Source: G016234445 sp964438865 (lineage in GTDB: Bacteria > Chloroflexota > Dehalococcoidia > Tepidiformales > Tepidiformaceae). Taken from it: a DNA stretch of 64,000 bases. The position numbers were made by a program, and so were the translations under genes. Of this stretch, positions 1 through 8,097 are shown piece after piece. Every line of letters starts with the position of its first letter. Position 1 is the first letter of the stretch. The notes under the pieces are model-generated. The model saw nothing but the letters and a program-made list of their open reading frames with translations, was not told where the DNA came from and searched no databases. The DNA lies in NCBI GenBank assembly GCA_964438865.1, contig CAYTMI010000008.1:105801-169800 (forward strand), given 5' to 3'.

Positions 1-1563
1 CCCCTGTATCCCGGCCCCTTCACCCCGAAAGTCCTCGGCCGCACCAAGGTCGTCAACTTCCACAGTGAAACGATGGTCACCTGGGGCTTCTGGTTGATGA
101 TCGCCGCCGCCCTCCTCGTCACTCTCGGGCCGTGGACCATTCGCTTCCTCCGCGCCAGTTGGCAGAACACCGGCTCGACCTCCCGCGTCGCCACGGTCGC
201 CGGGGCTGCACTCCTCCCGATCGGCGCGGCCCTCATGGGCCAGCCCACCGGCGCCCAGGCCACCGCCGGGCAGGACCTCCAGGCGATGATCGACGCGGCC
301 GCTCCGGGGTCGACGCTGACCGTCCCCGCAGGCACCTACAGCGGCCCCATCGTGATCGACAAGACGCTGATCGTGGAGGGCGTCGGGTGGCCCGTCATCG
401 ACGGCGGGCGCAAGGGCGACGTCGTGAAGATAACCGCGGACGGGGTCACCCTCCGCGGTTTCGTGATCCAGGGCTCACTCCGCGAAGTCTCCGACGAACC
501 CGCCGGAATCCGCCTCCAGGGCGACCGCGCTGTCGTCGAGAACAACCGGGTGCGCGACGTGCTCTACGGCATCACCCTCCAGGAGAGCGACGGCCACATC
601 GTCCGCAACAACTCGATCCAGAGCGTGCTGGAGTTCTCCCCCGAACGCCGCGGGCACGCCCTCTACCTCTACTACACGAACGACAATCTCCTCGAAGGCA
701 ACGTCATCTCCCATGCCAAGGACGGCGTCTTCATCAACTTCTCCGCCCGCAACCGGGTCATCGGCAACCGGGTCACGGACCTCCGCTACGGCATCCACTT
801 CATGTACGCGAACCAGAGCGAGATCACCGGGAACACCTTCCGCGACAACCTGACGGGCGCCTCGATTATGTACTCGGTCGACCTCTACATCGGGCAGAAC
901 GAGTTCGCGAACAACCGCTCCTTCGCCTCGGGCTACGGCCTCCTCTTCAAGGACGTCGACAACGTGGAGCTGGTGGGCAACCTCATCCACCACAACTCCA
1001 TCGGGCTGACAATGGAGGGCGCGCCGCTCACGCCAGGCACCTACATGCGGCTTCGGGACAACCTGATCGGCTTCAACCAGCTCGCACTCTTCCTTTCGAC
1101 GACGGCCAGCGCCGAGTTCGGCGGCAACTCCTTCACCGGCAACCTTCGCCAGGTGGAGACCAAGGGCGGCAGCCTCGAACACAGCAACCGCTGGCAACTC
1201 GACGGCCGCGGGAACTACTGGGACGACTACCAGGGCTACGACGCCAACGGCGACGGCACGGGCGACATGCCCTACCTTTACCGCACCGCCTACGACGAGC
1301 TGATCAAGGAGAACGAGGCCCTGAAAGCCTTCTCCTACACCCCGGCGCAGACCGCGATCGACCTCGCCTCGCGCTGGTTTCCTATGTACACGAACCCCCC
1401 GACGGTGGTGGACGACCACCCGCTGATGGGCCCCACCATGAAGCTGCCCTCCTCTTCCGGCGCAAACAGCCGGCTCTGGGCCACGCTCGCACTCGCCGCG
1501 CTGGCCGTCGCACCGCTTACTATGTTCAAGTACGCGGGCAACAACCTGCAGAGGCGATGGTAG
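1..1563 (+). CDS. nosD: NosD, copper-site maturation protein of nitrous-oxide reductase (5' partial)
   Basis: NosD is the periplasmic beta-helix protein needed, with the NosFY ABC transporter, to mature the copper centre of nitrous-oxide reductase. The product carries repeated right-handed beta-helix rungs (many N-x-I/V and GN-x-I/F repeats, roughly residues 60-400 counted from the ATG at 73) of the NosD/CASH type. The frame stays open from base 1. The ATG at 73 has no convincing ribosome binding site and opens directly into a membrane segment (WGFWLMIAAALLVTLGPW), so the true start is probably upstream of the window, with about 24 further codons visible. A second hydrophobic helix lies near the C-terminus, so the protein may be anchored at both ends. 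The stop overlaps the nosF start. Family assignment is firm; the N-terminal extent is unknown. Confidence 0.85.
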   Translation, partial: PLYPGPFTPKVLGRTKVVNFHSETMVTWGFWLMIAAALLVTLGPWTIRFLRASWQNTGSTSRVATVAGAALLPIGAALMGQPTGAQATAGQDLQAMIDAAAPGSTLTVPAGTYSGPIVIDKTLIVEGVGWPVIDGGRKGDVVKITADGVTLRGFVIQGSLREVSDEPAGIRLQGDRAVVENNRVRDVLYGITLQESDGHIVRNNSIQSVLEFSPERRGHALYLYYTNDNLLEGNVISHAKDGVFINFSARNRVIGNRVTDLRYGIHFMYANQSEITGNTFRDNLTGASIMYSVDLYIGQNEFANNRSFASGYGLLFKDVDNVELVGNLIHHNSIGLTMEGAPLTPGTYMRLRDNLIGFNQLALFLSTTASAEFGGNSFTGNLRQVETKGGSLEHSNRWQLDGRGNYWDDYQGYDANGDGTGDMPYLYRTAYDELIKENEALKAFSYTPAQTAIDLASRWFPMYTNPPTVVDDHPLMGPTMKLPSSSGANSRLWATLALAALAVAPLTMFKYAGNNLQRRW

Positions 1564-2477
1564 GGATGCTGCGAGCCGAGTCGGTCACCAAGCGCTACGG
1601 GAAGGTCACGGCCCTCGACAGCGCCTCGCTCGACATCGAAGCGGGGCGGGTGGCCGCGGTCATCGGCGCCAATGGCGCGGGCAAGACGACGCTGATCAAG
1701 TGCGTCGTCGGCCTGATCAAGTTCGAAGGCCGGATCCTGATCGACGGCGTCGACGTCGCCAAGCACGGCAAGGCGGCCCGGCGGCTGGTGGGCTACCTGC
1801 CCCAGAACCCCGCCTTCCATGCCGACCTGAGCGTGCGCGAAACCGCCCTCTTCTACGCCGGCCTCAAGAGCGTGTCCGCTTCCCGGGCACGGGAGATGGT
1901 GGAGACGGCCGGCCTCGATGCCCACGCCGAGAAGCCCGTCGGCGCCCTTTCCGGCGGCATGCGCCAGCGGCTCGCCCTGGGAGTGGCGCTCCTCGCCGAT
2001 CCGCCCTTGCTCATTCTCGATGAACCCGCCGCCGGCCTCGACATCAGCGCCCGGCTGGACCTTCGCCGCCTCGTCGGCGAACAGCGCCAGGCCGGCAAGG
2101 CGATCCTACTGTCCACCCACTGGCTCGAAGACGTGCCTTACGTGGCCGACGAGGCGCTGGTACTGGACCAGGGCAAGACGGTCTTCCAGGGCCCCGCGAC
2201 CCAACTCGCCGCTTCCGGTGCCCCGGGCAGCCGCCTCTACCTGCGCCTCAACGGCCACAGCCCGGACGCTATCCCCCTCCTCCAGGCCATGGCTTCGACC
2301 GGCAGCGTGGACCGTTCTGGCGACTGGGTGGTGGTTACCTGCCCCGCGGCCGAAAAGGCGCGCGTCGTCGAAGCGCTGGTCGCCGCGGGCATCGGCATCC
2401 TCGATTTCCGCGTCGAAGAGGCGCCCGTCGACGCGGCCGTCCTTCGTCTCCAGGCCACCCGCGGAGGCGACCTGTGA
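1557..2477 (+). CDS. nosF: NosF, ABC transporter ATPase for nitrous-oxide reductase maturation
   Basis: This is an ABC ATPase of about 306 residues. It has Walker A GANGAGKTT (residues 37-45), signature LSGGM, Walker B LLILDEP and an H-loop in STHWLED. Its position between nosD and an ABC-2 permease identifies it as NosF, which powers NosDFY during assembly of the CuZ site of nitrous-oxide reductase. The start at 1557 overlaps the nosD stop and has AGAGG just upstream; a second ATG at 1566 is possible. The gene ends in a GTGA overlap with nosY, so the three cistrons are probably translationally coupled. NosZ itself is not in the window and would be expected upstream. Confidence 0.85.
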   Translation: MVGMLRAESVTKRYGKVTALDSASLDIEAGRVAAVIGANGAGKTTLIKCVVGLIKFEGRILIDGVDVAKHGKAARRLVGYLPQNPAFHADLSVRETALFYAGLKSVSASRAREMVETAGLDAHAEKPVGALSGGMRQRLALGVALLADPPLLILDEPAAGLDISARLDLRRLVGEQRQAGKAILLSTHWLEDVPYVADEALVLDQGKTVFQGPATQLAASGAPGSRLYLRLNGHSPDAIPLLQAMASTGSVDRSGDWVVVTCPAAEKARVVEALVAAGIGILDFRVEEAPVDAAVLRLQATRGGDL

Positions 2478-3295
2478 ACGGCGTGGTGACGATAGCCCGC
2501 AAGGAACTGCGCGACGCCGTGAAAAGCCGCTGGCTCGTGGCTTTCGCGGTCACCTTCGCCCTCGTCGCGCTGGTGCTTTCGAAGGTCCAGGGCGACGCCG
2601 GCGACATCGGCGACCAGGGCTTCAACCGCACGACCGCGGGCCTCATCAACCTCTGCCTGCTGCTTGTGCCCCTGCTCGCGCTGGTCCTCGGCGCTGGGGC
2701 CATCTCCGGCGAACGCGAACGCGGGACGCTGGCAACGTTGCTGGCCCAGCCCATCTCTTCGGCGGAACTGCTCCTGGGCAAGTACGTGGGGCTGACGGTC
2801 GCCGTCTGGGGGGCCATCGCCCTCGGCTTCGGCGCCGCCGGCTTCCTGGTCGCCCTCTTCGAACCACTCACCGACATCGAACACTACCTGCTCTTCGTGC
2901 TCCTCTCGGCGGCCCTGGCCAGCGCAATGCTCAGCATCGGCCTGCTCATCTCCGTCCTTTCGGACACACGGGTGAAGGCGCTGGCGGGAGCGGTCCTCCT
3001 CTGGTTCTTCCTCGTCCTCCTCTATGACCTCGGCGCCATCGGGCTGGCCCTGAGCGTGTCGTCTTCAGGGCGGACACTGGTGGCGGTTGTCCTCGGGAAC
3101 CCGGTGGAGTCCGTCCGCATCCTCGCGGTGATGAGCCTCGAACCCGACCTTGAGATCCTTGGGCCGTTGGGGTCCTACCTTTCGGAACAGGTCGGCCGCG
3201 GACCGAGCACCATCCTCCTTGCCGCCGGGCTCGCGGTCTGGGTGGTGGCGCCGCTTGCCGCCGCGGTCGAAGTCTTCCGCCGCCAGGACGCCTGA
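2474..3295 (+). CDS. nosY: NosY, ABC-2 type permease for nitrous-oxide reductase maturation
   Basis: A 273-residue integral membrane protein of the ABC-2 permease family (NosY-like). The cytoplasmic N-terminus (IARKELRDAVKSRWL) is followed by about six hydrophobic helices, and the typical EXE-like element appears as SGERERGTLATLLAQPISSAELLLGKY after the second helix. It starts with GTG, the first base of which lies inside the nosF stop (GTGA overlap). With NosF it forms the transporter that serves NosD. Nothing recognisable as nosL follows; the next gene is an MFS exporter with its own ribosome binding site. Confidence 0.82.
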   Translation: MNGVVTIARKELRDAVKSRWLVAFAVTFALVALVLSKVQGDAGDIGDQGFNRTTAGLINLCLLLVPLLALVLGAGAISGERERGTLATLLAQPISSAELLLGKYVGLTVAVWGAIALGFGAAGFLVALFEPLTDIEHYLLFVLLSAALASAMLSIGLLISVLSDTRVKALAGAVLLWFFLVLLYDLGAIGLALSVSSSGRTLVAVVLGNPVESVRILAVMSLEPDLEILGPLGSYLSEQVGRGPSTILLAAGLAVWVVAPLAAAVEVFRRQDA

Positions 3296-3368
3296 CGCCC
3301 CCACACCGAGTTCGATCACGTGACCGGAAGCCCCCCGGTGGACAGACTGTCCCCCTCAGGGAGGGGCA

Positions 3369-4619
3369 ATGGCGCGCAGGTTCACAGGGCTCTGGCGTGA
3401 CCGCGATTTCCTCCGCTTCTGGGCCGCGCATTCGATTTCGCTGGTCGGGACGGGCCTCGGCGCCATCCCCTTCACAGCGATCCTGGTCCTCGACGCCGGG
3501 CCGCTGGAGATGGCGCTGGTCACGGCGGCGTCGCTCGCCCCGGCACTCGTCTTCGGGCTCGCCGCGGGCGTCTGGGCCGACCGCCTCCGCCGCCGGCCGA
3601 TCCTGATCGCGGCTGACCTTGGCCGCGGGGCGATGCTGGCGGGGGTCCTGGTGGCCTGGTGGACCGACGTCCTGCGGATCGAATACCTCTACGCCGTCGC
3701 CTTTGTGAACGGCGCCCTCACCACCTTCTTCGACGTCGCGGCCCAGGCCTACATCCCCGCGCTTGTCGCGAAGAAAGACCTCGTGGAGGCAAACAGCAAG
3801 CTCTCGGCGAGCGCCTCAGTGGCCGAACTCGGGTCCTTCAGTCTCGGCGGCGTCATCGTCCAGTTTGCCGGGGCGATGTGGGCGGTTGGCGCCGACGCCG
3901 TCAGCTTCCTCGCCTCGGCCCTGTTCGCGGCGCGCATCCGTCGGCCTGAGCCTCTTCGCGAAGCGCCCATCGCCGGCCAGCAGCACGCGCTCAAGGAAGT
4001 CGCGGAGGGCCTGAGCGCGATTGCCCGGGACCCTCTGCAACGCTCGCTGGCGGTCGCTTCGGCCAGCCGCCACCTCACCTACGGGATGGTAGGCGCGGTC
4101 ATCCTCCTCTTCGGCACGCGGACGCTGGGGCTGGGTCCCGGGGCGCTGGGGGTGATCTTCGGCGTGGGCGGGGCGACGTCGCTGGCAGGGGCGTTGCTTG
4201 CGGACCGGCTCACCCGGCGGCTGGGCGTTGGCCCGGCGATGGTCGGGTCCATGGTGGTTGGCGCGCTCGGCGGCTTCTTCATCGTGGCCGCGCACGGGGG
4301 ACCATGGCTGGCCGCGTTGTTCCTCGTCCTTTCCCAGTTGGTGGTGGACCCGGCCACCGCGGTCGAGGATATCGGTGAGACCAGCCTTCGCCAGGGCGCG
4401 ACGCCGGAGCGGCTGCGCGGCAGGGTGGGTGCTGGTGTGCGGACGCTGAGCCTGTCGCTGCAGCTCTGCGGGGCCCTGGCGGCGGGGGTCATCGCCCAGT
4501 CCGCCGGGCTCCGGGTCGCGCTCGCAATCGGGCTGCTGCCCCGGCTGGCTGGCGCGCTCTGGCTGCTGGCCTCGCCCGTCATGCGGATTCGCGCCCCGGG
4601 AGAGGCAAACACGGCATGA
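3369..4619 (+). CDS. MFS transporter, multidrug/siderophore exporter-like
   Basis: A 416-residue major facilitator protein with about twelve hydrophobic segments. It opens with FTGLWRDRDFLRFWAAHSISLVGTGLGAIPFTAILV, the usual start of the EntS/MFS_3 group of exporters, and the loop between helices 2 and 3 contains WADRLRRRPILIAADLGRG, matching the family DRxxRR/K motif. A strong GGGAGGGG ribosome binding site precedes the ATG. The gene lies 73 bases after nosY and may be read through from the nos operon, but nothing in the sequence ties it to denitrification. The substrate cannot be predicted. Confidence 0.75.
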   Translation: MARRFTGLWRDRDFLRFWAAHSISLVGTGLGAIPFTAILVLDAGPLEMALVTAASLAPALVFGLAAGVWADRLRRRPILIAADLGRGAMLAGVLVAWWTDVLRIEYLYAVAFVNGALTTFFDVAAQAYIPALVAKKDLVEANSKLSASASVAELGSFSLGGVIVQFAGAMWAVGADAVSFLASALFAARIRRPEPLREAPIAGQQHALKEVAEGLSAIARDPLQRSLAVASASRHLTYGMVGAVILLFGTRTLGLGPGALGVIFGVGGATSLAGALLADRLTRRLGVGPAMVGSMVVGALGGFFIVAAHGGPWLAALFLVLSQLVVDPATAVEDIGETSLRQGATPERLRGRVGAGVRTLSLSLQLCGALAAGVIAQSAGLRVALAIGLLPRLAGALWLLASPVMRIRAPGEANTA

Positions 4620-4682
4620 AGGCCCCGCGAGAAGGGACCTTCTGCCCGTTACCGGACGCCATTGGGAGGTACGCTTTGAACC

Positions 4683-5690
4683 ATGTCGAACGAAGTCTCT
4701 GACGTCACCATCATCGGGGCCGGGCCAACCGGCCTTTTCGCCGCCTTCTACGCCGGCCTTCGGGGCCTCCACACGCGGGTGATCGAAGCCCTGCCGGAAC
4801 CCGGCGGCCAGCTTGCCGTGCTCTATCCGGAGAAGTACATCTACGACGTCCCCGGCCACCCGAAGATCATGGCGAAAGACCTCGTCACCCAGTTGCTCGA
4901 ACAGTGCCACCTCTTCGAGCCCGACTTCGTCTTCAGCGAGCGCATCGACGCCCTTACCCGGACGACCGCCGCCGGCGAGGAGGTCTGGCGCCTGGGGACG
5001 CCGACGCGTGCGTTCCTGAGCCGCACGGTCATCATCGCCGGCGGCGTCGGGGCCTTCGAACCGAACCGCCTCGACCGGATCGGCGTCGCCACCTTCGAAG
5101 GCAAGGGCGTCCACTACTTCGTCAAGGACAAGCGCCGGTTCCGCGGCAAGCGGGTGCTCATCATCGGCGGCGGCGACACGGCCGTGGACTGGTGCCTGAA
5201 CCTGAAAGACTGGGCCCGGGAGATTACGCTCATCCACCGCCGGGACGAATTCCGCGCCCACGAAGCGAGCCTCACCGCCCTCCGGATGACCGGGATCCCG
5301 ATGCTCACGCACTGGGAATTGAAGCGCATCGCCGGCGGCGAGACCGGCGTGACCGGCGCCACTATCTACGACAACCGCACCGGGGAGGAACGCGAGATCG
5401 AGGTCGACGCCGTCCTCATCAGCATCGGCTTCAAGGCCGCGCTCGGCCCAATCGAGCACTGGGGACTGGAACTCGCCGGGCCGCGCCACATCCGCGTCGA
5501 CGGCTTCATGCAGACCAACCTGCCGGGCGTCTTCGCCGCCGGGGACATGGCCGCCGTCGAAGGTTCCGAGCCCCTGAACCTGATCGTGACCGGGTTCGCC
5601 CAGGCAGCGATTGCCGCCAACGCCGCCCGCCGCGTCCTCGACCCGAAGGCCCGGCTCTTCCCCGGCCATTCGAGCGAACTGCGGCTCTGA
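4683..5690 (+). CDS. Thioredoxin-reductase-like ferredoxin/flavodoxin-NADP+ reductase
   Basis: A 335-residue two-domain flavoprotein. The FAD dinucleotide motif IIGAGPTGLFAAFYAGLRG is near the N-terminus, the NAD(P) motif VLIIGGGDTAVDW is in the middle, and the GVFAAGDMA FAD motif is near the C-terminus. It lacks the redox CxxC of thioredoxin reductase, which is the signature of the TrxR-like ferredoxin-NADP+ reductases of Bacillus YumC type. It probably moves electrons between NADPH and ferredoxin. A TACGCT element ends seven bases before the ATG and the GGGAGG is too far upstream to serve well, so the mRNA may be leaderless (inference). Confidence 0.82.
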   Translation: MSNEVSDVTIIGAGPTGLFAAFYAGLRGLHTRVIEALPEPGGQLAVLYPEKYIYDVPGHPKIMAKDLVTQLLEQCHLFEPDFVFSERIDALTRTTAAGEEVWRLGTPTRAFLSRTVIIAGGVGAFEPNRLDRIGVATFEGKGVHYFVKDKRRFRGKRVLIIGGGDTAVDWCLNLKDWAREITLIHRRDEFRAHEASLTALRMTGIPMLTHWELKRIAGGETGVTGATIYDNRTGEEREIEVDAVLISIGFKAALGPIEHWGLELAGPRHIRVDGFMQTNLPGVFAAGDMAAVEGSEPLNLIVTGFAQAAIAANAARRVLDPKARLFPGHSSELRL

Positions 5691-5707
5691 CCCCAGCCCG
5701 CCACCCG

Positions 5708-5881
5708 GTAGCCGCGCCCCACCGTGGACCGCGTCAGCCCCGCCCTCATCTACCGGAGCGGCCCACATCCCGGCCTCCGTAGCCCGAGTGCCAGCGAGGG
5801 TAGCCGCGCCCCACCGTGGGCGCATCGCCGGCCTGCCCTGGACCGCGCCAGCCCCGCCCTCATCTACCGGGGCGGCCCACA
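5708..5881 (+). repeat. Intergenic cluster of two short repeat units
   Basis: The gap between the reductase and the acyl-CoA dehydrogenase is made almost entirely of repeats. The 20-mer GTAGCCGCGCCCCACCGTGG occurs at 5708-5727 and 5800-5819. A 43-bp unit (TGGACCGCG...GCGGCCCACA) occurs at 5725-5767 and 5839-5881 with two mismatches. Between them at 5779-5800 sits one copy of the dispersed element beginning GTAGCCCGAGTGCCAGCGAG, also present near 7251, 22608 and 22713. Both flanking genes end or start outside the cluster, so it is non-coding. Confidence 0.8.
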
Positions 5882-5896
5882 CGTGCGCCTCAGCCC

Positions 5897-7069
5897 CTAA
5901 CTAATCGCCGAAATCCCCAGCAACCGCCGCCCGATGATCAGCTTCTGGATCTCCGTCGTCCCGTCGGGGATGGTCAGCGACCGCGCGTCACGGAAATAGC
6001 GCTCAATCGGGTACCCCTCCATCAGCCCCAGGGCACCATGGATCTCGATCGCCTTCGAGGCCACGCGCACGGCCATCTCGGTGCCGAACGCCTTCGCCGC
6101 CGAGGACTGCCACGACGAATCCTCTCCCTTGTCCTGGAGGTCCATCGCCCGGTAGGCCAGGAACCGCGCCGACTCCGTTTCGATGACCATGTCCACGATC
6201 ATCTCCTGCACGAGCTGGAAGCTGGCGATCGGCCGCCCGAACTGGTGACGTTCCCGCGCGTAGCGGATGGACGCGTCGATCGCCGCTTGGGCGATGCCCA
6301 CGCCCATGATCGCCAGCAGCGTCCGCGGCGCTTCGAAGTGCCACACGCGCTTCGCCGCCCCGGGAGCCTGCTCGGCGGCTGCGGCCGGGGCTCGAAGGTT
6401 CTGCCGCGGCACGGTCACATCATCAAACCGCAGTTCGCCGTTCGGCCACGCCCGCACCCCGAGGAGCCGGTTCTGGCGCACGGTCTCGAACGGCGACGTT
6501 TCGCGGTTGACGAAGATGTTGCGCACGCCCAGCCGCCCCAGCGCCGGGTCGATGGTCACGTTCAGGTTGATGTGGTCGCAGATCGGGCCGTTCGAAATCC
6601 AGGCCTTCGTCCCGTTGATCACCCAGTTGTCGCCGTCCAGCACGGCCCGCGTCTCCATCCGGGACGAGTCTGAGCCGTGGTCTGGTTCGGTGATGCCCCC
6701 CGCGCCGATGCTCTCGCCGGCGCGCATGCGGTCGCGGAGTTCGCGGTAATCGGCGTCCGCGAGCCCGGCCGCGGTGCCCGTCCCGCCCGCTATCCAGAGC
6801 GTCCCGCAGAGGCCGGGCCAGACCCGGGAGAGCTCTTCCTGGAGCAGCCCGTAGGTCTTGGCGTCGAGGTCCGCGCCGCCGAACTCCTCCGAGGCGCGGC
6901 CGTTGTAGTACCCCCACGGCATCAGTTGCTTGATGAAGGCGATCGTCTCCGCCCGGGTCAGCGGCCCGCGCCGTTCGTACTCATCGACGAGCGGGGCGAC
7001 CTCCTTCTCCAGGTACGTCCGGACGTTCTCCTGGAGCAGTCGTTGTTCTTCAGTCAGGTCGAAGTCCAT
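5897..7069 (-). CDS. Acyl-CoA dehydrogenase
   Basis: A 390-residue acyl-CoA dehydrogenase with the full N-terminal, beta-barrel and C-terminal helical domains. Visible landmarks are GAGGITEPDHGSD (FAD/substrate loop), WISNGPICDH and the C-terminal RSLTIPDGTTEIQKLIIGR. The family catalytic Glu of YEGT in medium-chain enzymes is here Asp369 (PDGT). It should oxidise an acyl-CoA and pass electrons to ETF; an ETF pair is encoded at 13589-15393. The substrate is not predictable, though an Asp base is known in cyclohexanecarboxyl-CoA-type dehydrogenases. GGAGGTG lies a few bases before the ATG. It is transcribed alone, convergent with the reductase gene. Confidence 0.88.
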   Translation of the reverse strand: MDFDLTEEQRLLQENVRTYLEKEVAPLVDEYERRGPLTRAETIAFIKQLMPWGYYNGRASEEFGGADLDAKTYGLLQEELSRVWPGLCGTLWIAGGTGTAAGLADADYRELRDRMRAGESIGAGGITEPDHGSDSSRMETRAVLDGDNWVINGTKAWISNGPICDHINLNVTIDPALGRLGVRNIFVNRETSPFETVRQNRLLGVRAWPNGELRFDDVTVPRQNLRAPAAAAEQAPGAAKRVWHFEAPRTLLAIMGVGIAQAAIDASIRYARERHQFGRPIASFQLVQEMIVDMVIETESARFLAYRAMDLQDKGEDSSWQSSAAKAFGTEMAVRVASKAIEIHGALGLMEGYPIERYFRDARSLTIPDGTTEIQKLIIGRRLLGISAIS

Positions 7070-7385
7070 GCCGGGTCACCTCCGTGCGTGCCGCCCTCCG
7101 CGCGAACGGTACCCCGGGCGCCCACCACCCGGCAAACCCGCCGCCCGTGCCCGGTAGCCGCGGGTAGGGATTCTGACCGTGGCCGCAGCGCCTGCCACCA
7201 ATCCCCCGTGCTCCGCGCCACCATCCTCGTAGCGGTCCGCGCTGCCATCCGTAGCCCGAGTGCCAGCGAGGGCAGGGCTCCCCGCCCCGATGCACATCTG
7301 CTCCGCCCCGCCACCAAGACCAGACAGAACCGCGACCGTCAGGGAGCGCACGTCGCCTCGCGGCGGCCCATTCCTCGCGGAAGGC
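7070..7385. other. Gene-free spacer with one dispersed repeat
   Basis: About 316 bases lie between the start of the acyl-CoA dehydrogenase and the end of the next minus-strand gene. No frame here has coding character of its own. The only structure seen is one copy of the dispersed element (7251-7272). The part next to the dehydrogenase start should hold its promoter, but no clear -35/-10 pair was found. Confidence 0.6.
7251..7272 (+). repeat. Dispersed GTAGCCCGAGTGCCAGCGAG element
   Basis: Identical over at least 22 bases to the elements at 5779, 22608 and 22713 and, like them, intergenic. All four copies are in the same orientation. The ends GCCC and GGGC are complementary, giving a short imperfect hairpin, so it behaves like a REP-type palindromic unit. 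Confidence 0.75.
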
Positions 7386-7865
7386 TCACGACCCCGGGCG
7401 CACCACCATCAGGAACAGGAAGACGATGAGCGACAAGTCCAGCCCAATGCCGATGACCGCCGCCAGCGGCGCCGCCAGCATCGCCTTCACCTCGCTTGCG
7501 TCAGTCGAACCCGCCGCCACCAGCTCGGCGGCGCGGCGGCGGACCTTCCGGTTGAACGGCAGGAACCAGCCGTGGTCGAGCCCCATCGCCACCAGCCAGA
7601 GCAGGTAGGCGGCCGAGAGCCACGCTTCGCTGAACTCAAAGCCCGCTTCGCTGACCAGCCAGCTCCCGAAGACGATCGCGATCACCGCCCCCGGCGTCGT
7701 CACGAACAGCTCCGAGACCCGCTGGAGGTCGAGCCAGGCGATGATCTGTTTGAGGTCGTTCGAACGCCCCGACATGACGGCCGCGGCGGTAGTAATGCCG
7801 GCCGCCGCGACCATCAGGAACGCGCCCAGGATGTGGACGATGAGCAGGGCCTCTTCAAGAGACAT
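7386..7865 (-). CDS. Small integral membrane protein, DUF2269-like
   Basis: A 159-residue protein with four predicted hydrophobic helices (LLIVHILGAFLMVAAAG, GAVIAIVFGSWLV, WLSAAYLLWLVAM and AVIGIGLDLSLIVFLFLMVV). The arrangement and the early His in IVHILGAF resemble the DUF2269 family of unknown function. The start at 7865 was preferred over an upstream start at 7970 because the membrane domain begins here, the extra 35 residues are Arg/Ala-rich and of low quality, and a G-rich stretch precedes this ATG. The short hydrophilic loop holds many Arg residues (NRKVRRRAAEL). Function unknown. Confidence 0.6.
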   Translation of the reverse strand: MSLEEALLIVHILGAFLMVAAAGITTAAAVMSGRSNDLKQIIAWLDLQRVSELFVTTPGAVIAIVFGSWLVSEAGFEFSEAWLSAAYLLWLVAMGLDHGWFLPFNRKVRRRAAELVAAGSTDASEVKAMLAAPLAAVIGIGLDLSLIVFLFLMVVRPGS

Positions 7866-8008
7866 GGCAAACCCCCGCCGCGAACGATACTCCCTCCCGT
7901 CCCTTAGCTCCCGGGCGCACCGGGCAGCCGCGTGGGGCGCAGTGGGCCGAAGCCGCCAACCTCGGCGCAACCCCGTCCCGGTACCATTCAGGCGGCCGAT
8001 TCTTGCGA

Positions 8009-8037
8009 TTGATAGCCTTCGGCGGAGGGTGTAGGCT
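8009..8037 (+). promoter_or_regulatory. Candidate promoter of the ABC uptake operon
   Basis: TTGATA (8009-8014) and TAGGCT (8032-8037) are separated by 17 bases, a normal sigma-70-like arrangement. The implied mRNA would carry a leader of about 50 bases with AAGGAGGGG ahead of the GTG at 8098. The same TAGGCT hexamer appears in the candidate promoters at 22782 and 54250. Confidence 0.45.
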
Positions 8038-8097
8038 GGTGCTGATCGGGCTGGGGGCGGCTAGCAGCGCACATTATCACCCTGAAGGAGGGGCAAC

